NCBI GenBank assembly: GCA_014905825.1 | Contig: JACGCN010000012.1 | Coordinates: 992,001-1,056,000, forward strand | Source: Lyophyllum atratum | Lineage: Eukaryota > Basidiomycota > Agaricomycetes > Agaricales > Lyophyllaceae | DNA: 64,000 nucleotides | Direction: 5' to 3' | Shown: positions 23,852 through 34,228 of the stretch, piece by piece | How positions within the stretch are numbered: the stretch's first letter is position 1 | Layout: each line of letters starts with the position of its first letter | Made by a program: the position numbers and the translations under genes | The notes under the pieces: model-generated | Seen by the model: the letters and a program-made list of their open reading frames with translations, nothing else | Told to the model about the DNA's origin: nothing | The model's database searches: none

Positions 23852-24895
23852 TTAAATCTTCGGAAGAACCGCAGCAATCCATGCATTCAGATCCTCCATC
23901 TCCAACTCATTCATCCAATGCGCGAGGTCATCATAAGACATAAATCGGACACCAGCTATACTTCCAGGCTCCTTGAAGTCGTCGGAGGTGAGTCTCGCAT
24001 CAGAGGCATGAAATGGTATCCCCAGGTCAGAACTGAGTGTCTGCGCTGTTCGCAGAGAGAAATTATAGTCGACTTTGACATCGAGGCGACCATGGCCCCA
24101 GAAAATTGGGAGAGGTGAAGCGATCTGAAGAAGATGTCAAGTCAGGATCCTACGAAAAGATGATGGGTGATACGGCATACATACCTCTTTGGTTTTCTTC
24201 CTCAAGGGAACGTATCCTGCGAGCACGAAAGTACCTGCCAGTGGGCGTTTGGTCGTCAACGCTGTCAGAAGAGCAACAGCACTTCCTTGGCTGATTCCAC
24301 CGACTATGATGCGATTGGAGGGAATTCCGTATTCGTGTTCCTCCACAGATATTATATCGTTGATTTGCTCAACTGCTCGATAAAGACCTGGCTCGTCTTC
24401 TTTTCTGTTTTCTATGTCCCACGAAAAGTAATCAAACCTAATGAAACGGAAACGATATAATACAAAGAGTCAGCTCCAAGTTACATAGGCAAAGTGGCTG
24501 CCAGACGGACCAGGCGTTCAGAGTTGCATGAAGGGCGCCAGTCACGATCATCCGATGTCTTTACAAGCCAAATCAGTTCTAGAAGCTTCAAGCGGCTTTC
24601 GACATACGCGTGAGGGAATATCCACTTTATGTGCTCTACACCTGGAATTTCGCGTAGAATGTTGGCGCACATGAGCATCCCCTGGCCGGAACCTCCCAAG
24701 CCCTGTCAAAAGCTCCTGATCAGTTGGTACCAACTCGATCAGCGCCTTTAAACTAACATGCAACCATATCACAGTTGCGGTATGTTTCTCTGGTGGCGCG
24801 ATGGTGATAAATTCGTAGGGGACTTTCGAGTTGGCCGCAGGCTTCGCTGCCTCACTCGAACTGCCAACTTGGAGGATCGTTTCTGAAGTAGTCAT
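23852..24895 (-). CDS. Acyl-protein thioesterase/lysophospholipase-type hydrolase, copy B
   Basis: Tandem paralogue of the copy ending at 22171. The start at 24895 gives MTTSETILQVGSSSEAAKP, a few residues longer than copy A. Intron 1 joins IWLH to GLGGSGQGMLMCANIL. The copy-A donor of intron 2 is mutated here (GTAAAG to TTCATG). The frame runs on through SCNSERLVRLAATLPM to a new donor GTAACT about 50 bp further, giving a 47-bp intron in the same phase and continuing with FDYFSWDIEN. The Ser elbow GGISQGSAVALLTAL, the Asp in GHGRLDV and the His in LAHWMNELEMED are present; Gly before the His has become Ala. Stop at 23852-23854. Both paralogues look capable of making protein, but their expression is unknown. 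Confidence 0.85.
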
Positions 24896-25077
24896 TTCGG
24901 ATGAACAATCGATCGGACGCCGTCCCGAACGTTGCGCAAGGTGGTCCTATGTAAGTAGTACGACGATCAGTTGTACAACTTGCAAGTCGTTGAGAACAAG
25001 TCGGAGTCACGATTGCCGCGTGATGGTACTTCGCAAAAGAGTCACAGGTTGTTTTCCTAACAAAGATCAATTTAGAC

Positions 25078-25103
25078 TCCTCCTCCTCCTCCTCCTCCTC
25101 CTC
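25078..25103. repeat. (TCC)8 microsatellite
   Basis: Eight TCC units at the outer edge of duplication unit B; unit A lacks them. Read on the minus strand they would code poly-Glu or poly-Arg, but no gene is supported there. Confidence 0.9.
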
Positions 25104-25145
25104 AGGCCTGCAGTATGCACTGATTGAAATTTTCCTCTGAATCCA

Positions 25146-25982
25146 TGGCACCATACTTTCCTAATTTCCTCCATCAGGCATCTTATAATTTCCGCGAATG
25201 CTATGATCCATCTGTCTGCCCCAGGTTCTCGTGTCTCTAACACAACGCCACGGTTTGGTCTATCTACTGGATGCCGTCGCCCTATGAACGCGCCAAACTT
25301 CAGCAGTTCCTCCCATGATCTAGTCTTCTGCAACTTCCATCCATGAGGTGTAGGCTGATGCCCACGCAATCGCGCTTTCCCCAACCCATCATGCATCAAG
25401 AACGCGACATGTTTTCAAACACAACTTGACGCTGAACGTCTCATGACTGAGTTTCCGAAGGTCGGCCCTGACGGAAAAAGATCTGGATTCAAGTTCTCGT
25501 AGCGAGCCTGAACCTCGAAGAACATCTCCGACCCGTCTCCGGCCATCTCGACTCTGTCACTGTCAATATTATGGACCGGATACACTGGCGTTTCCCCCGT
25601 CTTACACGGACCACGGAACATGCCACAGACAATTTGTCACCAGCGCCTTATTAATTCTCCTTGGAATCTTTCTTGTCGATTTCGGCGCCTATCCACAACC
25701 TATCCATGTTGGACTTCCTCAAAGCTCGGTTAGGTTCGGTTTACATTGCACTCTACCTGGGTTTCAAGGGGAAAAGTGGCTGTGAAATGAATGAGGAACA
25801 TCGATAACCCATGACCATGGGAATCGACTATACATTCCGTGTCCTGAGCCTAATCTACCATTGGACGAGGAACCAGGGTAAGAATACCCTTGGAAGCCGA
25901 GGATACCTTGGTTCGGTTTGTAAGTAGTCATTTGGACATTGATTCCCAGTCGCATCGCCCCTATGTTATCTTCCGTGTCAAC
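25146..25982 (-). other. Coding-like segments without a gene model
   Basis: Minus-strand frames at about 25140-25400 (e.g. WEELLKFGAFIGRRHPVDR and REPGADRWIIAFAEIIRCLM), 25415-25621 (GETPVYPVHNIDSD) and 25764-25955 (YSRFPWSWVIDVPHSFHSHF) have protein-like composition. I could not join them by convincing introns, and I recognise no domain. They may be exons of one unknown gene or decayed sequence beside the tandem duplication. Confidence 0.25.
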
Positions 25983-26964
25983 CTTCTTTCCTAATCTCGA
26001 GAATCATCAAGCCCTTTCCCATCAACGACTGGGAAGAACTTCATGGTATGTTTGCACTCGATGAGCACGGCCGTATTCCGCAGGCCCGCGATCCCGCCCC
26101 GCCGCTGTTACCGCAGTCTGCGGTTGATAATCACCTACCTGGTACTGGTGGCAGTGGTGCCGAGTTTAGAGCTTTTATGGTATGACTTGAATCGCGTGTG
26201 GCATAGGAATATGAGGCTGATATATACCCCTTGGTTAGGTGCTATATCACCCGGCGTTTTAGTGGCGTGAGCGGCGAGCATGATCTACTTCAGTTCCGGA
26301 CGGTCCATACGCCCCTGTTCGTCATCACCAAATCTCACTATGCCGGAGTTTTCACATCTTTTACGTGGACTCTGCAGGATGAACAATGCGTGGCATTCTA
26401 CCTATCTTGTCTTTCGGCATTTTACGAATATCTGGTTCTCTACTCGTAAATTCACGCCACTTGCTGGTAAGGCTTATTCGATGAATGGATTGGTTCCAAT
26501 GCAGTCAAAAAACTTCGCTGATCAATTTCCTTGGGGGACGGGAGATGGAAGCACTGGTTATTTAATACATGGTATGTCTTTCTGTCTCAACATCAGCTTT
26601 GTGATCACGGTCATCTTACCTCAAATGTAGAGGATTGTTGAAATCACTGCCTTGACATCTGCGCGATATGCGAATGAATATGTGGTGTCTTCATTGTACC
26701 CGCATCGGCATGTATACCTCGGACGCAAAAGCGAGATGAGGTTTCCGTTAAATCAGAGGCGTTGTGTGTGTTGGGTATGTGTATGATGATCTCGAGCAGG
26801 CACAGGTCGGGCCCATTTCGGTGAGTGTCCGACTTTCGTGGCAGCGTATAATTGACGTGTCTTTAGGGTCTTGGCTTCTAAAGGTGCAGCTTACTCCATG
26901 GGACGAGGCAATATACAAAGGAGAGTGCAGCAACACAGGTTCGCGGATGCTCATGGGGCCATGA
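25983..26964 (+). CDS. Unrecognised, possibly decayed gene
   Basis: Plus-strand exon-like stretches: about 25995-26170 (KPFPINDWEELHG, MFALDEHGRIPQARDP, HLPGTGGSGAEFRAFM), about 26360-26575 (HFTNIWFSTRKFTPLAG, NFADQFPWGTGDGSTGYL), then after a 59-bp GT-AG intron ITALTSARYANEYVVSSLYP, ending with an exon after an intron near 26821-26866 that closes SRMLMGP at 26964. These read as one protein family, but no ATG in frame begins the first piece. The middle exon also seems to shift frame between two open frames (about 26280-26450). It is either a gene with introns I have not resolved or a pseudogene. No function proposed. Confidence 0.35.
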
Positions 26965-27656
26965 TTATTGATACTTAGATGGAATCAATTGGACAGCCTC
27001 AGCCTGCCTCGGGGATGGGAGATGACGCATTTTGAACCAGCTTATTTATCTACTAGCTTGAGCTCCTCAGGCTTGACTCCGGGATCTTACTCTACCGCAA
27101 GGCTGGGAAGTCGATGCTCAACGTGGTGTTGGCCGCGCTAAAGAAATCAGGACGAGAAGAGCTTGGGACTCTGGAGGGCGCAGATGACGCTCGGTTATCT
27201 ACGTGGTCGAAGGTCTGCATAGCAACGAGCCGAACCATCAGCTGTTCTGTACCTGGCGGAAGACATTTCATTGTGTCTTGGAAAAGGAAAGGCTTGACCA
27301 AACCATTCGCCTTACCATTAGGAGGCTGCTCAACGAGTTCAATTCCTACCAGTAGTAGTGGGAGTGGGAGGAGACTGCAGGCCTTGTCCTGCTCGTCTGG
27401 AAGTGGTTATTAGTTCATATAGTAGATCATTTTCCATCGTGGTATAAATCCATATATCACTGCATCAGAGGATCAATCCGAGTTGGTTTGAACCTGAATC
27501 CAAAGCAAAGGATCAACGCTCAGCATGATGTATTTGTGGCTTTCTGAGATCAATCCTGTGAGGTGAACCGTGATGAAAAGTGCAACTTGTTACCCTTGTG
27601 AGCTCTTTGCCTTTCGCCCCAACTCTGGCTCTAGAAATCCTTTGGATTCACCCACC
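26965..27656. other. Unassigned interval upstream of the G-alpha gene
   Basis: Overlapping frames on both strands (27114-27413 plus, 27092-27301 minus) without motifs. Probably promoter and leader of the G-alpha-like gene plus noncoding DNA. Confidence 0.3.
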
Positions 27657-29846
27657 ATGGGCCGCTCGTTCGAGGAAGATCCCTTGACTCTCGCTCTCGC
27701 ACCACCAGCAGACGAAACTCCAGAACAACGACAACTACGAGAGCACGCCGAGGCGGAGGCAAAAAAGATAAGTGACGAGATCGACGAGCAGATTCGTAAG
27801 GAGAAAGAGGGAGACAAGAAGAAGAAGAAGCCGGTGAAACTGCTGCTGCTGGGTAAGTTCAACCACGTTGCTCTTTCGCACATTTCGGTGCTTACGGACA
27901 TTCATTCCAGGTCAGAGCGAGAGCGGAAAGACAGCGACACTCAAAAGTAATGCCCCTTCGCCTTGGAATTGTCTGCCTCCGGAGAGTTGACGTGTCGTTT
28001 TTTCAGATTTCCAACTCACATACGCTCGGCGGGAGTGGTCAGAAGAGCGTGGTTCATGGCGTTCAGTAATTCAACTAAATTTGGTTCGGAATGTCAATTC
28101 GATATTACACCACCTCACCCAAGAAATGGCTGGCACCTCCGGCCACTCTGAAGGTCACAATAGCGACGACTCTGCCGAGGAAATCCAAGTGCGCAGGAAA
28201 GCTAAAGCTCTCCCACCACTCAGATTCAAGGAGAAACACCGCCTCCTAAAGCTCCAGCTTACCCCCCTCGCCGGTGTTCAGGACGCCCTCGAGCGCAACC
28301 TGGGTGACGCCTCTCTGGAGCTCTACAGCACGTCCGTCATGACTGCTGCGCCCTTCGACCCGGCAACGAACCGACAGGCACGACAGGAATTTTCGATCAA
28401 TTCCACGAACGGGTGGAAGACAGCGCTCGACAAGTTCCGACACGCGCGTCCCGCACGATCAGAGGCTGGTACAGATTCGGTACGCAAGGCAAAGGAGACC
28501 GAAGATGACGTTACCGAAATTATCGCGTCATGTAAAGACGAAATCAAGGCCCTCTGGGAGGATCCTCTTGTGAACGAGATGCTGAATAGACGGAAAGTGA
28601 GAATAGAGGATGCGCCCGGCTTGTGAGTCTGCCTCCAAATTCTTTATCTGAGCCAGCTAACGACTTTCCCTCAGTTTCCTCAACGACACGGAGCGTATAG
28701 CTTCCCGCAACTTTCAACCTACCGACGACGACGTTATTCGCGCTCGTCTGCGGACTTTGGGAGTGCAGGAGTATAGATTTATCTTTGATCATGGTGAGCC
28801 GTATCGCTCCACAGCGTGTCAATCTATTGAACTCGGTTCCCCTCAGGTCGGACGGTGGGCCAAGAGTGGCGGTTGTACGACGTTGGGGGAACCCGAAGCA
28901 GCGTCAGTGCCCATGACTCATCTCATCATCTTCACGCCCAACTCATGGATTCCGTCCCAGCGTGCAGCATGGTATCCTTATTTCGATGATGGTAGGTTCA
29001 CCTTTTTTTAGAATGTTGCGCAGCTGATCATCGGTAACTCAGTTGATGCTATCATCTTTCTCGCGTGAGTGGACTGCTTGCTCGATGGTGCATTGATTCC
29101 TAAGTCCTCTTGTCGATATCTATAGCCCAAGTAAGCCCTTCTTTTGACACACATCATCCATGATCTGATACCGCCTGTCAGTCTCTCCATTCGACGAGAA
29201 ACTCGCAGAAGATAGACGCGTCAACCGGCTAGAAGACAGTTATCTTCTCTGGCGCTCTGTCTGCTCCTGTAAACTCCTCTCGCGCACACAGATCATTCTA
29301 TGTGAGCACTGCCTTCCGCTATCCATCACGTACACAGCCTAACGCCATCTATACCGCGCAGTTTTAAACAAGTGCGATCTACTTCAGGCGAAACTCCAAA
29401 GAGGAGTACGAATCCGGGACTCCGTGCCTAGCTTCGGGGATAGGAAGAATGATCTCCCCACTGCTACGAGATGTAAGGATTGCCTGGTATGATTACGATT
29501 ACTTGACTTACTTACCCCTCGAAAGATTTCCAGCAGCATTTCAAAGATATCTCGAAGCAGCATTCCCCTGTGGCACGCCCCTTCTACATGTATTTGACCT
29601 CTGTAATCGTAAGTGCATTTGATACGTCCTTGCGTTGGACAGCCTGGCAAGGCTGTCCTCCTGGTCGGGGCATCTCAGATGATTAACATCTTTCTTGATA
29701 GGACACTCGATCAACAGCTGTAACACTCGGCGCAGGTATGTCTGATTCGCATTTCTTCGCCGCGCTGCCCTCAATTTCCTTTTCACCTTACTTCAGTCGA
29801 GGAGTCCATCTTACGCGAACATTTACGGCACGCGGATCTGATGTGA
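27657..29846 (+). CDS. G-protein alpha subunit-like GTPase
   Basis: The start at 27657 has a good context (CCACCATGGG) and gives MGRSFEEDPLTLALAPP with Gly2. The N-terminal helix is highly charged (EKEGDKKKKKP). The P-loop LLLLGQSESGKTATLKNF is split by an intron at about 27854-27910. A helical domain follows (RGSWRSVIQLNLVRNV) with a long acidic/Ser-rich insertion. Switch I region DDDVIRARLRTLGVQEYRF; switch II DVGGTRSSRAAWYPYF; then DDVDAIIFLAP; NKxD motif LFLNKCDLL; base-binding loop YLTSVIDTRS; end ILREHLRHADLM (TGA 29844-29846). About nine introns, including one that isolates a 5-nt exon. Compared with standard G-alpha, the switch II Gln that drives GTP hydrolysis is Thr, and the P-loop has an unusual Gly-Gln-Ser. 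It belongs to the divergent G-alpha group expanded in mushroom-forming fungi. Receptor and effector unknown; likely membrane-associated. Confidence 0.88.
29126..29130 (+). other. 5-nt microexon in the G-alpha-like gene
   Basis: The sequence reads TATAG, CCCAA, GTAAG: an acceptor, five bases, then a donor. The preceding exon ends ...CTCGC at 29064 and the next begins TCTCTCCATTC at 29182. Joining GC + CCCAA + TCTCT gives Ala-Pro-Ile-Ser, which restores the conserved IIFLAPISPFDE segment after switch II. The flanking introns are 61 and 51 bp. Confidence 0.8.
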
Positions 29847-30227
29847 TTATCGTGATTATGTTGTATCATATTCCTTACGTTTCGCTGACACTGGATGGGT
29901 GCTTTTTCGACTAGTTTCTAACCATTTACTCTCGAGTTTCTTGCACATATCGTGTAGCACTACCCCTCCTCTTTCTTGCTTTAAGTACCCCTGGTTGTAA
30001 ATTACTCATCTACTTACCCCTCGCGCCTCTCTGCGATACCCTGTTGTACGCACTTAGTACTCATGTACAATGGCTTTATCCGTGCTGTTCTGGCTCCACT
30101 CATACGAATAGACAAATGAACTAAAGCCGATCATATTCGGGGACCAGTGAAATAAGGTAAGCATCCAACTATCTATAGCAAACACAAGCGGAGAGAGCAC
30201 GTCCGTCTACAAAGCAAAACATCGACA
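29847..30227. other. Convergent intergenic region
   Basis: Lies between the 3' ends of the G-alpha-like gene (plus) and the exchanger gene (minus). Only 3' UTR sequence is expected; nothing else seen. Confidence 0.5.
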
Positions 30228-32512
30228 TCACGATATTCTACCTTCGCCGTTGAAGCTATTACTTCTCAACGTCGGACTAGGTAGCCCCCTTTCTGTCCTA
30301 CTCAGATCCGGGGGAACCGCCACCCGCGGCGTGCGCCCTAACTCGATCTCAGGCGAAGAAATATCATCCTCATCTTCACTACTATGCCCCGGAGTCCCCG
30401 TTCCACTACCCCCTCCTACAGCACCCAACCCGCCAGCACCAGACGCAGTCCGCCGCGCTCTCCGAGCATGGAACGTCCGACTCGCAGTGGCATTCGAGAA
30501 TATCGGTAGTAGGTATCGCTCGTCCAGCGCTTGGAACCACTTTCCGTCCTGCCCGACACCAGCAGCAGCTGCTGCCAGACTTTGTCGAGGCGGATGGCCT
30601 GTGGACAGGTCGGGCGTGATCGCCATAGGGAGTATTTCGCCCGAGTCTGAGTCAAATGAACTGGAGGACGAGGTAGAGAATACAGCAGGCCCTTGTGCCT
30701 GGTGATTATAGCTTCTCGCTCCATAGTGCGAGCCCACCTGTGCTGCGCGACTAGGGTAGCTCTGATTTTGGGATAAAGCAGACGGCTCGTCGTCTACGAA
30801 GCTCCCGAATCGTCCGCTGCGACGCCCGGTCCAAGGGGCTCGTCCGGCGAAATCTTCGTCGTCACTGCTATCTGCATCGTCTTCGACGCCAGTCCGAATA
30901 CCGAGAACTTCGAGCATACGAGCCGTGGTACCGCCAAAGAGGAGGACCGTGAGCACGACGACGACGAGGACCGTCGTTCGCAGGACTTGAGCGTTGGGTC
31001 CAGTGAAGCCAGCGGCGAGTGCGACGCCTACAGCTCCTCGCAGTCCGGCCCAGAATAGCATCATTTGATAAGAGTGAGGAAGCTCCTCGGTTCGCTGGCC
31101 CCGGGCATGTTTCTGGAAAAGATTGATCGCTTCAGAGAGCGGGAATACGGCTGCGTATCGGGTGAAGACGACGGCGACGGTCGTGATAGCGATAAAGAGC
31201 GGCTTCACGTAGCTCATGACTGGCACAGTGGTCGGAGCGCTGGTGAACAGCGAGATTCCGAGGTAAATAAAGATGAAATTTTCCGACAGGCGTGCGAGGG
31301 TCGAGAAGAGGTACTTCGTCGCGCGTTGGGTCTTCTGTGACATCGTGTGGTAGGCATAGTGCTTGAGGGTAATACCGCAGAATAGAAGTGACACAATTCC
31401 GGACATTTCAAGTCCGGTAGAGAAGAAGTAGCAGGTGTAGGCACACAGGGGAATGAGGCACGACTCAATGGAAGGGAAGAGGTGGAGGGAGGAGTGTTTC
31501 AGGATCAAGGACATGCCCAGACCAAATGACACTCCAAGGGCCAGCGAAACCGTGAAGGACAATATGAAGATTCCAAGTCCACTGAAAATCGACGATAGGT
31601 ACACTTCGGTCCCATGGAATTGGGTTAGGGTTCTTGGAGTAAGGAAAGGTGTCAATCAATGCAAACTCAACCAAGATTTACCGGAAACCTACTGGTACAT
31701 GACGATACTCACGGCATCGTTGAGCAAGCTTTCGCCAAAAATGACGCTATATAACTTGGGGTCCACTTTATATTGTTGGAATATGGCCAATATGGTGACT
31801 GGATCAGTTGCAGAAAGCGTCGACCCGAAAGTCAAGCACTCCAGAAGGGTGAGTTCCAGCGACTCGATGCCCAGGGAAGAATATATCCAGACGAGGACTC
31901 TGTTCTGGAAGTTAGCAAGATCACCGTGAACATAGCTCGAATAGACGCACCCGACCCCGACTGCTGATATGAAAGTCCCGAAGAAAGCGAAGATAAGTAT
32001 TGAACCGAAATTGCGAAAGAAGTTCTCCTGTAAGATATGAGAACTGAGGCGCGTCTAGAAGAGCGCGTAACTCGCCTGTTTGAGTTCATATCCAGAGTTC
32101 AGGATGATAGGTGGGAGCAGGAGGTTGAAGAACAGCGTATGCCGGAATGTCTGCGAGGAAGGAGCATGTAGTCAGTCACCCCGAGCTGCCACATATTTGA
32201 CATGGTGAAGCTTCTTCCGTCGAAGCCGTCCTGGATACAAGAACTTACTAGCATGTCCCTGATCATTGTCCCTGGCGCCAGCCTTACAACCAGACCCACA
32301 AACATGCCCGCGAATATAGAGACAAGTGTCTCGTGTACAGCACGTATCCGCTTGATTTGCAGGTAATAAGACGTCCATAGGGAAAGGATGAGGAGCATGC
32401 AGACGAGAAAGAGGGACCAGGAGGAGTAATACTCCTCCTCCTCCGGGGCAGGGATCCCGGACTCTGAAGGAGAGGCGGCCATCGCTACCAGTGTGGCGAG
32501 CTTGATGGACAT
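30228..32512 (-). CDS. NHX1: Endosomal/vacuolar Na+(K+)/H+ exchanger, NHX1/NHE type
   Basis: CPA1-family antiporter that exchanges luminal protons for sodium or potassium in endosomes and vacuoles. The start at 32512 (MSIKLATLVAMAASP) is followed by an acidic loop (PAPEEEEYY) and the first helix, LFLVCMLLILSLWTSYYL. The inhibitor-site motif LFFNLLLPPIILNSGYELKQ is at about 32090-32145. The ion-site helix STLSATDPVTILAIFQQYKV is at about 31770-31835, followed by VIFGESLLNDA just before an intron donor. Later helices include MSGIVSLLFCGITLKHYA, ENFIFIYLGISLF and ARGLRGAVGVALAAGF-like sequence (about 31015-31060). The soluble tail is long, Ser/Gly-rich and probably phosphorylated, ending NSFNGEGRIS (stop 30228-30230). 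About five introns. Length near 690 residues, typical for the family. All membrane-part landmarks are intact. Confidence 0.92.
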
Positions 32513-32731
32513 GAGCGTCGAAGATAAAGCACAGTCAAGGCTTCACTGGACAGCTGAGCAACTTTTGCCCCTCCTCATCGACCCCACTTGATTATGTAAC
32601 CAGGATCACCAGAAACAAATAGAAATCAATTGCAGACGAACACAGCAACAGCAAAGAGTTGGGAGTAGGTATGCAGGTATGGGATACGTAGTATTATGCA
32701 GATATATAGGTAGTATAGAGAACTCTCTAAA

Positions 32732-34148
32732 TTAACGTCTTCCAGGCTTTTGGGCCTGGGCTTTGGCCTCGTCGATTTTAGCACGGTATTTCATGATAAC
32801 GTATTCGACGGTCTCCATCGGGCTGGGGAGCTTCCCTTGCGACTCGCGGGGCACAGTTGGGATGTCGAGGGCAGCGCGCACGCGTGGTTGTTGCAACAGC
32901 CACGACTGGGCGGTTGTAGCCACACTTGTAGTGAGGAGCGACACCATCAGACCCTGGTCCCGTGTCACCTTGCTGTATATCTGGAGGGCGACAGAAACTC
33001 ACCGAGGGGAATGCACTCATGACCCATATACCTGCTACAGACAAGAGACGGAGACCGTTCATGATGTGCCCCATTTCCGGACGTTCAGTGAGGTTTAGCT
33101 CCGCAGCACCAACCTGGAATTTAGAGCATCAGTATAATCTTCGAATAGGTAGACGAGAAACGAACGCTAATTTGTGTGTTCACTGCGGCACAGAGAAGAA
33201 TTGGGAGGGCCATATAGGGGTCCGGAGCCGTCATATCAGGCAGAAACGACACTCCGCTGTCCTTCAACTGCGGAAGAGGCAAGTCGCACATCTTCTTGAT
33301 ACCAAAGAACAGACCCAGAGTAACAGGAATTTGAACAAACGGCACCAACGCTGTCGCACCCATGCTGACGCCAGCATCGGTGTACAGTTTCCGCATCTTT
33401 AACGCTGCACGCTGCATCGCGAGCTTGTCGCCACTTTTCCGTGCTACCTCCATCTCCTTCTGCATCTTCAAGATATGCGGCTGGAGAGGAAGGAGGCGCG
33501 CGGAGTTCCGCAAGCCTTTGACTGTGATGGGAAAGAGGAGAACCTTCCACAACAGACTCCCTGCAACGATTGTCCAGAACCAAGGCAAACTGGTGGTGAC
33601 GTTGATAAGCTCAAGACTCCAACGTATAAGACCGGCAGGTGTCCAGCTGACCAGTCCCAAGGCCGCGAGATCTCCATACTGCAGAGCGGCGGGCAGGTGA
33701 GTCGTCACCGCATCACTGAGACCAGACAGGACGTCTGCTGACGCGTCCGTAGAAGGAACCTCTGGTGGTACACTTGCGATTGAAGCTGCAGACGCTGAGC
33801 TCGCTTCAACAGGTGCGCTCGACGCAGCTGGCACTTCAGAGGCGGTTTGAGTGATGTTCCGCGTCGTCAGTAGCAGAAGTCGTGACCTGTAAGTGCTGGA
33901 ACGACCAGCATGCTATTCTGAGAGTGAATTCAGTAATTTATTAGGACTTGTAAACGTGTCTTACCTGCATAAGCAAAGAGAAAGACCTGGCATTGAGACC
34001 TGCCCCGACGGAGTTTGTGCGGGAAGCCAACCTAGTTGGAAGTTAGATTTTCCTAAACATACGATGACATTAAGCTCACTTGCCTATGACCCGCTAACCG
34101 CAGCGAACCTAGCCTGATATGCGGACCCAGGGCGCCTGCAAACGCCAT
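32732..34148 (-). CDS. OXA1: Mitochondrial inner membrane insertase OXA1 (YidC/Oxa1 family)
   Basis: Inserts mitochondrially encoded and some imported proteins into the inner membrane. The start at 34148 gives MAFAGALGPHIRLGSLRLAG. Three short exons then build an Arg-rich presequence (RSFSLLMQ, HAGRSSTYRSRLLLLTTRN). The body shows the first conserved helix near SLPWFWTIVAGSLLWKVLL, the positively charged loop ITVKGLRNSARLLPLQPHIL, the helix GATALVPFVQIPVTLGLFFG and, after an intron, VGAAELNLTERPEMGHIMNG. A 49-bp intron (about 32951-32999) joins AFPS to GLMVSLLTTSVATTAQSW, restoring the family's Phe-Pro-x-Gly-Leu motif. The C-terminus is basic (YRAKIDEAKAQAQKPGRR), suited to ribosome contact; stop 32732-32734. 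Intron 1 has a GC donor. Confidence 0.92.
34032..34083 (-). other. GC-AG intron in OXA1
   Basis: The first intron (52 bp) begins GCAAGT after exon sequence ATAG and ends AACTAG. Splicing here keeps the frame into LASRTNSVGAG; the nearby GT (GTGAGC) would break it with the same acceptor. AG|GCAAGT is the classic context of GC donors. Confidence 0.75.
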
Positions 34149-34228
34149 TTGCCTTGCTGAGAGGATGGGTCACCGTGAAGCGCAAACAACGATACTCCGC
34201 AAAAATTCAGAATTCTCACGTCGATCAC
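34149..34228. promoter_or_regulatory. 80-bp bidirectional start region OXA1 / DUF202
   Basis: Only 80 bp separate the divergent start codons of OXA1 (34148, minus) and the DUF202 protein gene (34229, plus). Transcription starts and control elements must be shared or lie inside each other's 5' regions. No TATA box is evident in the 80 bp. Confidence 0.55.

Larger units (their letters stand above)
23425..25145. repeat. Tandem duplication, unit B
   Basis: Second copy of the duplicated segment, carrying thioesterase copy B and the truncated coiled-coil exon. Similarity runs through coding and noncoding sequence up to about 25145, where a (TCC)n tract has been added. A further local duplication of about 30 bp lies at about 23752-23811 (CTGGCATAGCTGGAGCAAAG twice). 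Confidence 0.8.

Noticed and set aside
32978..32999. A 22-nt intron in OXA1 (GTGAGT to CCAG)
   Set aside because: It keeps the frame but is implausibly short. A 49-bp intron from the same donor to GACCAG also keeps the frame and restores the family's Phe-Pro-x-Gly-Leu motif.
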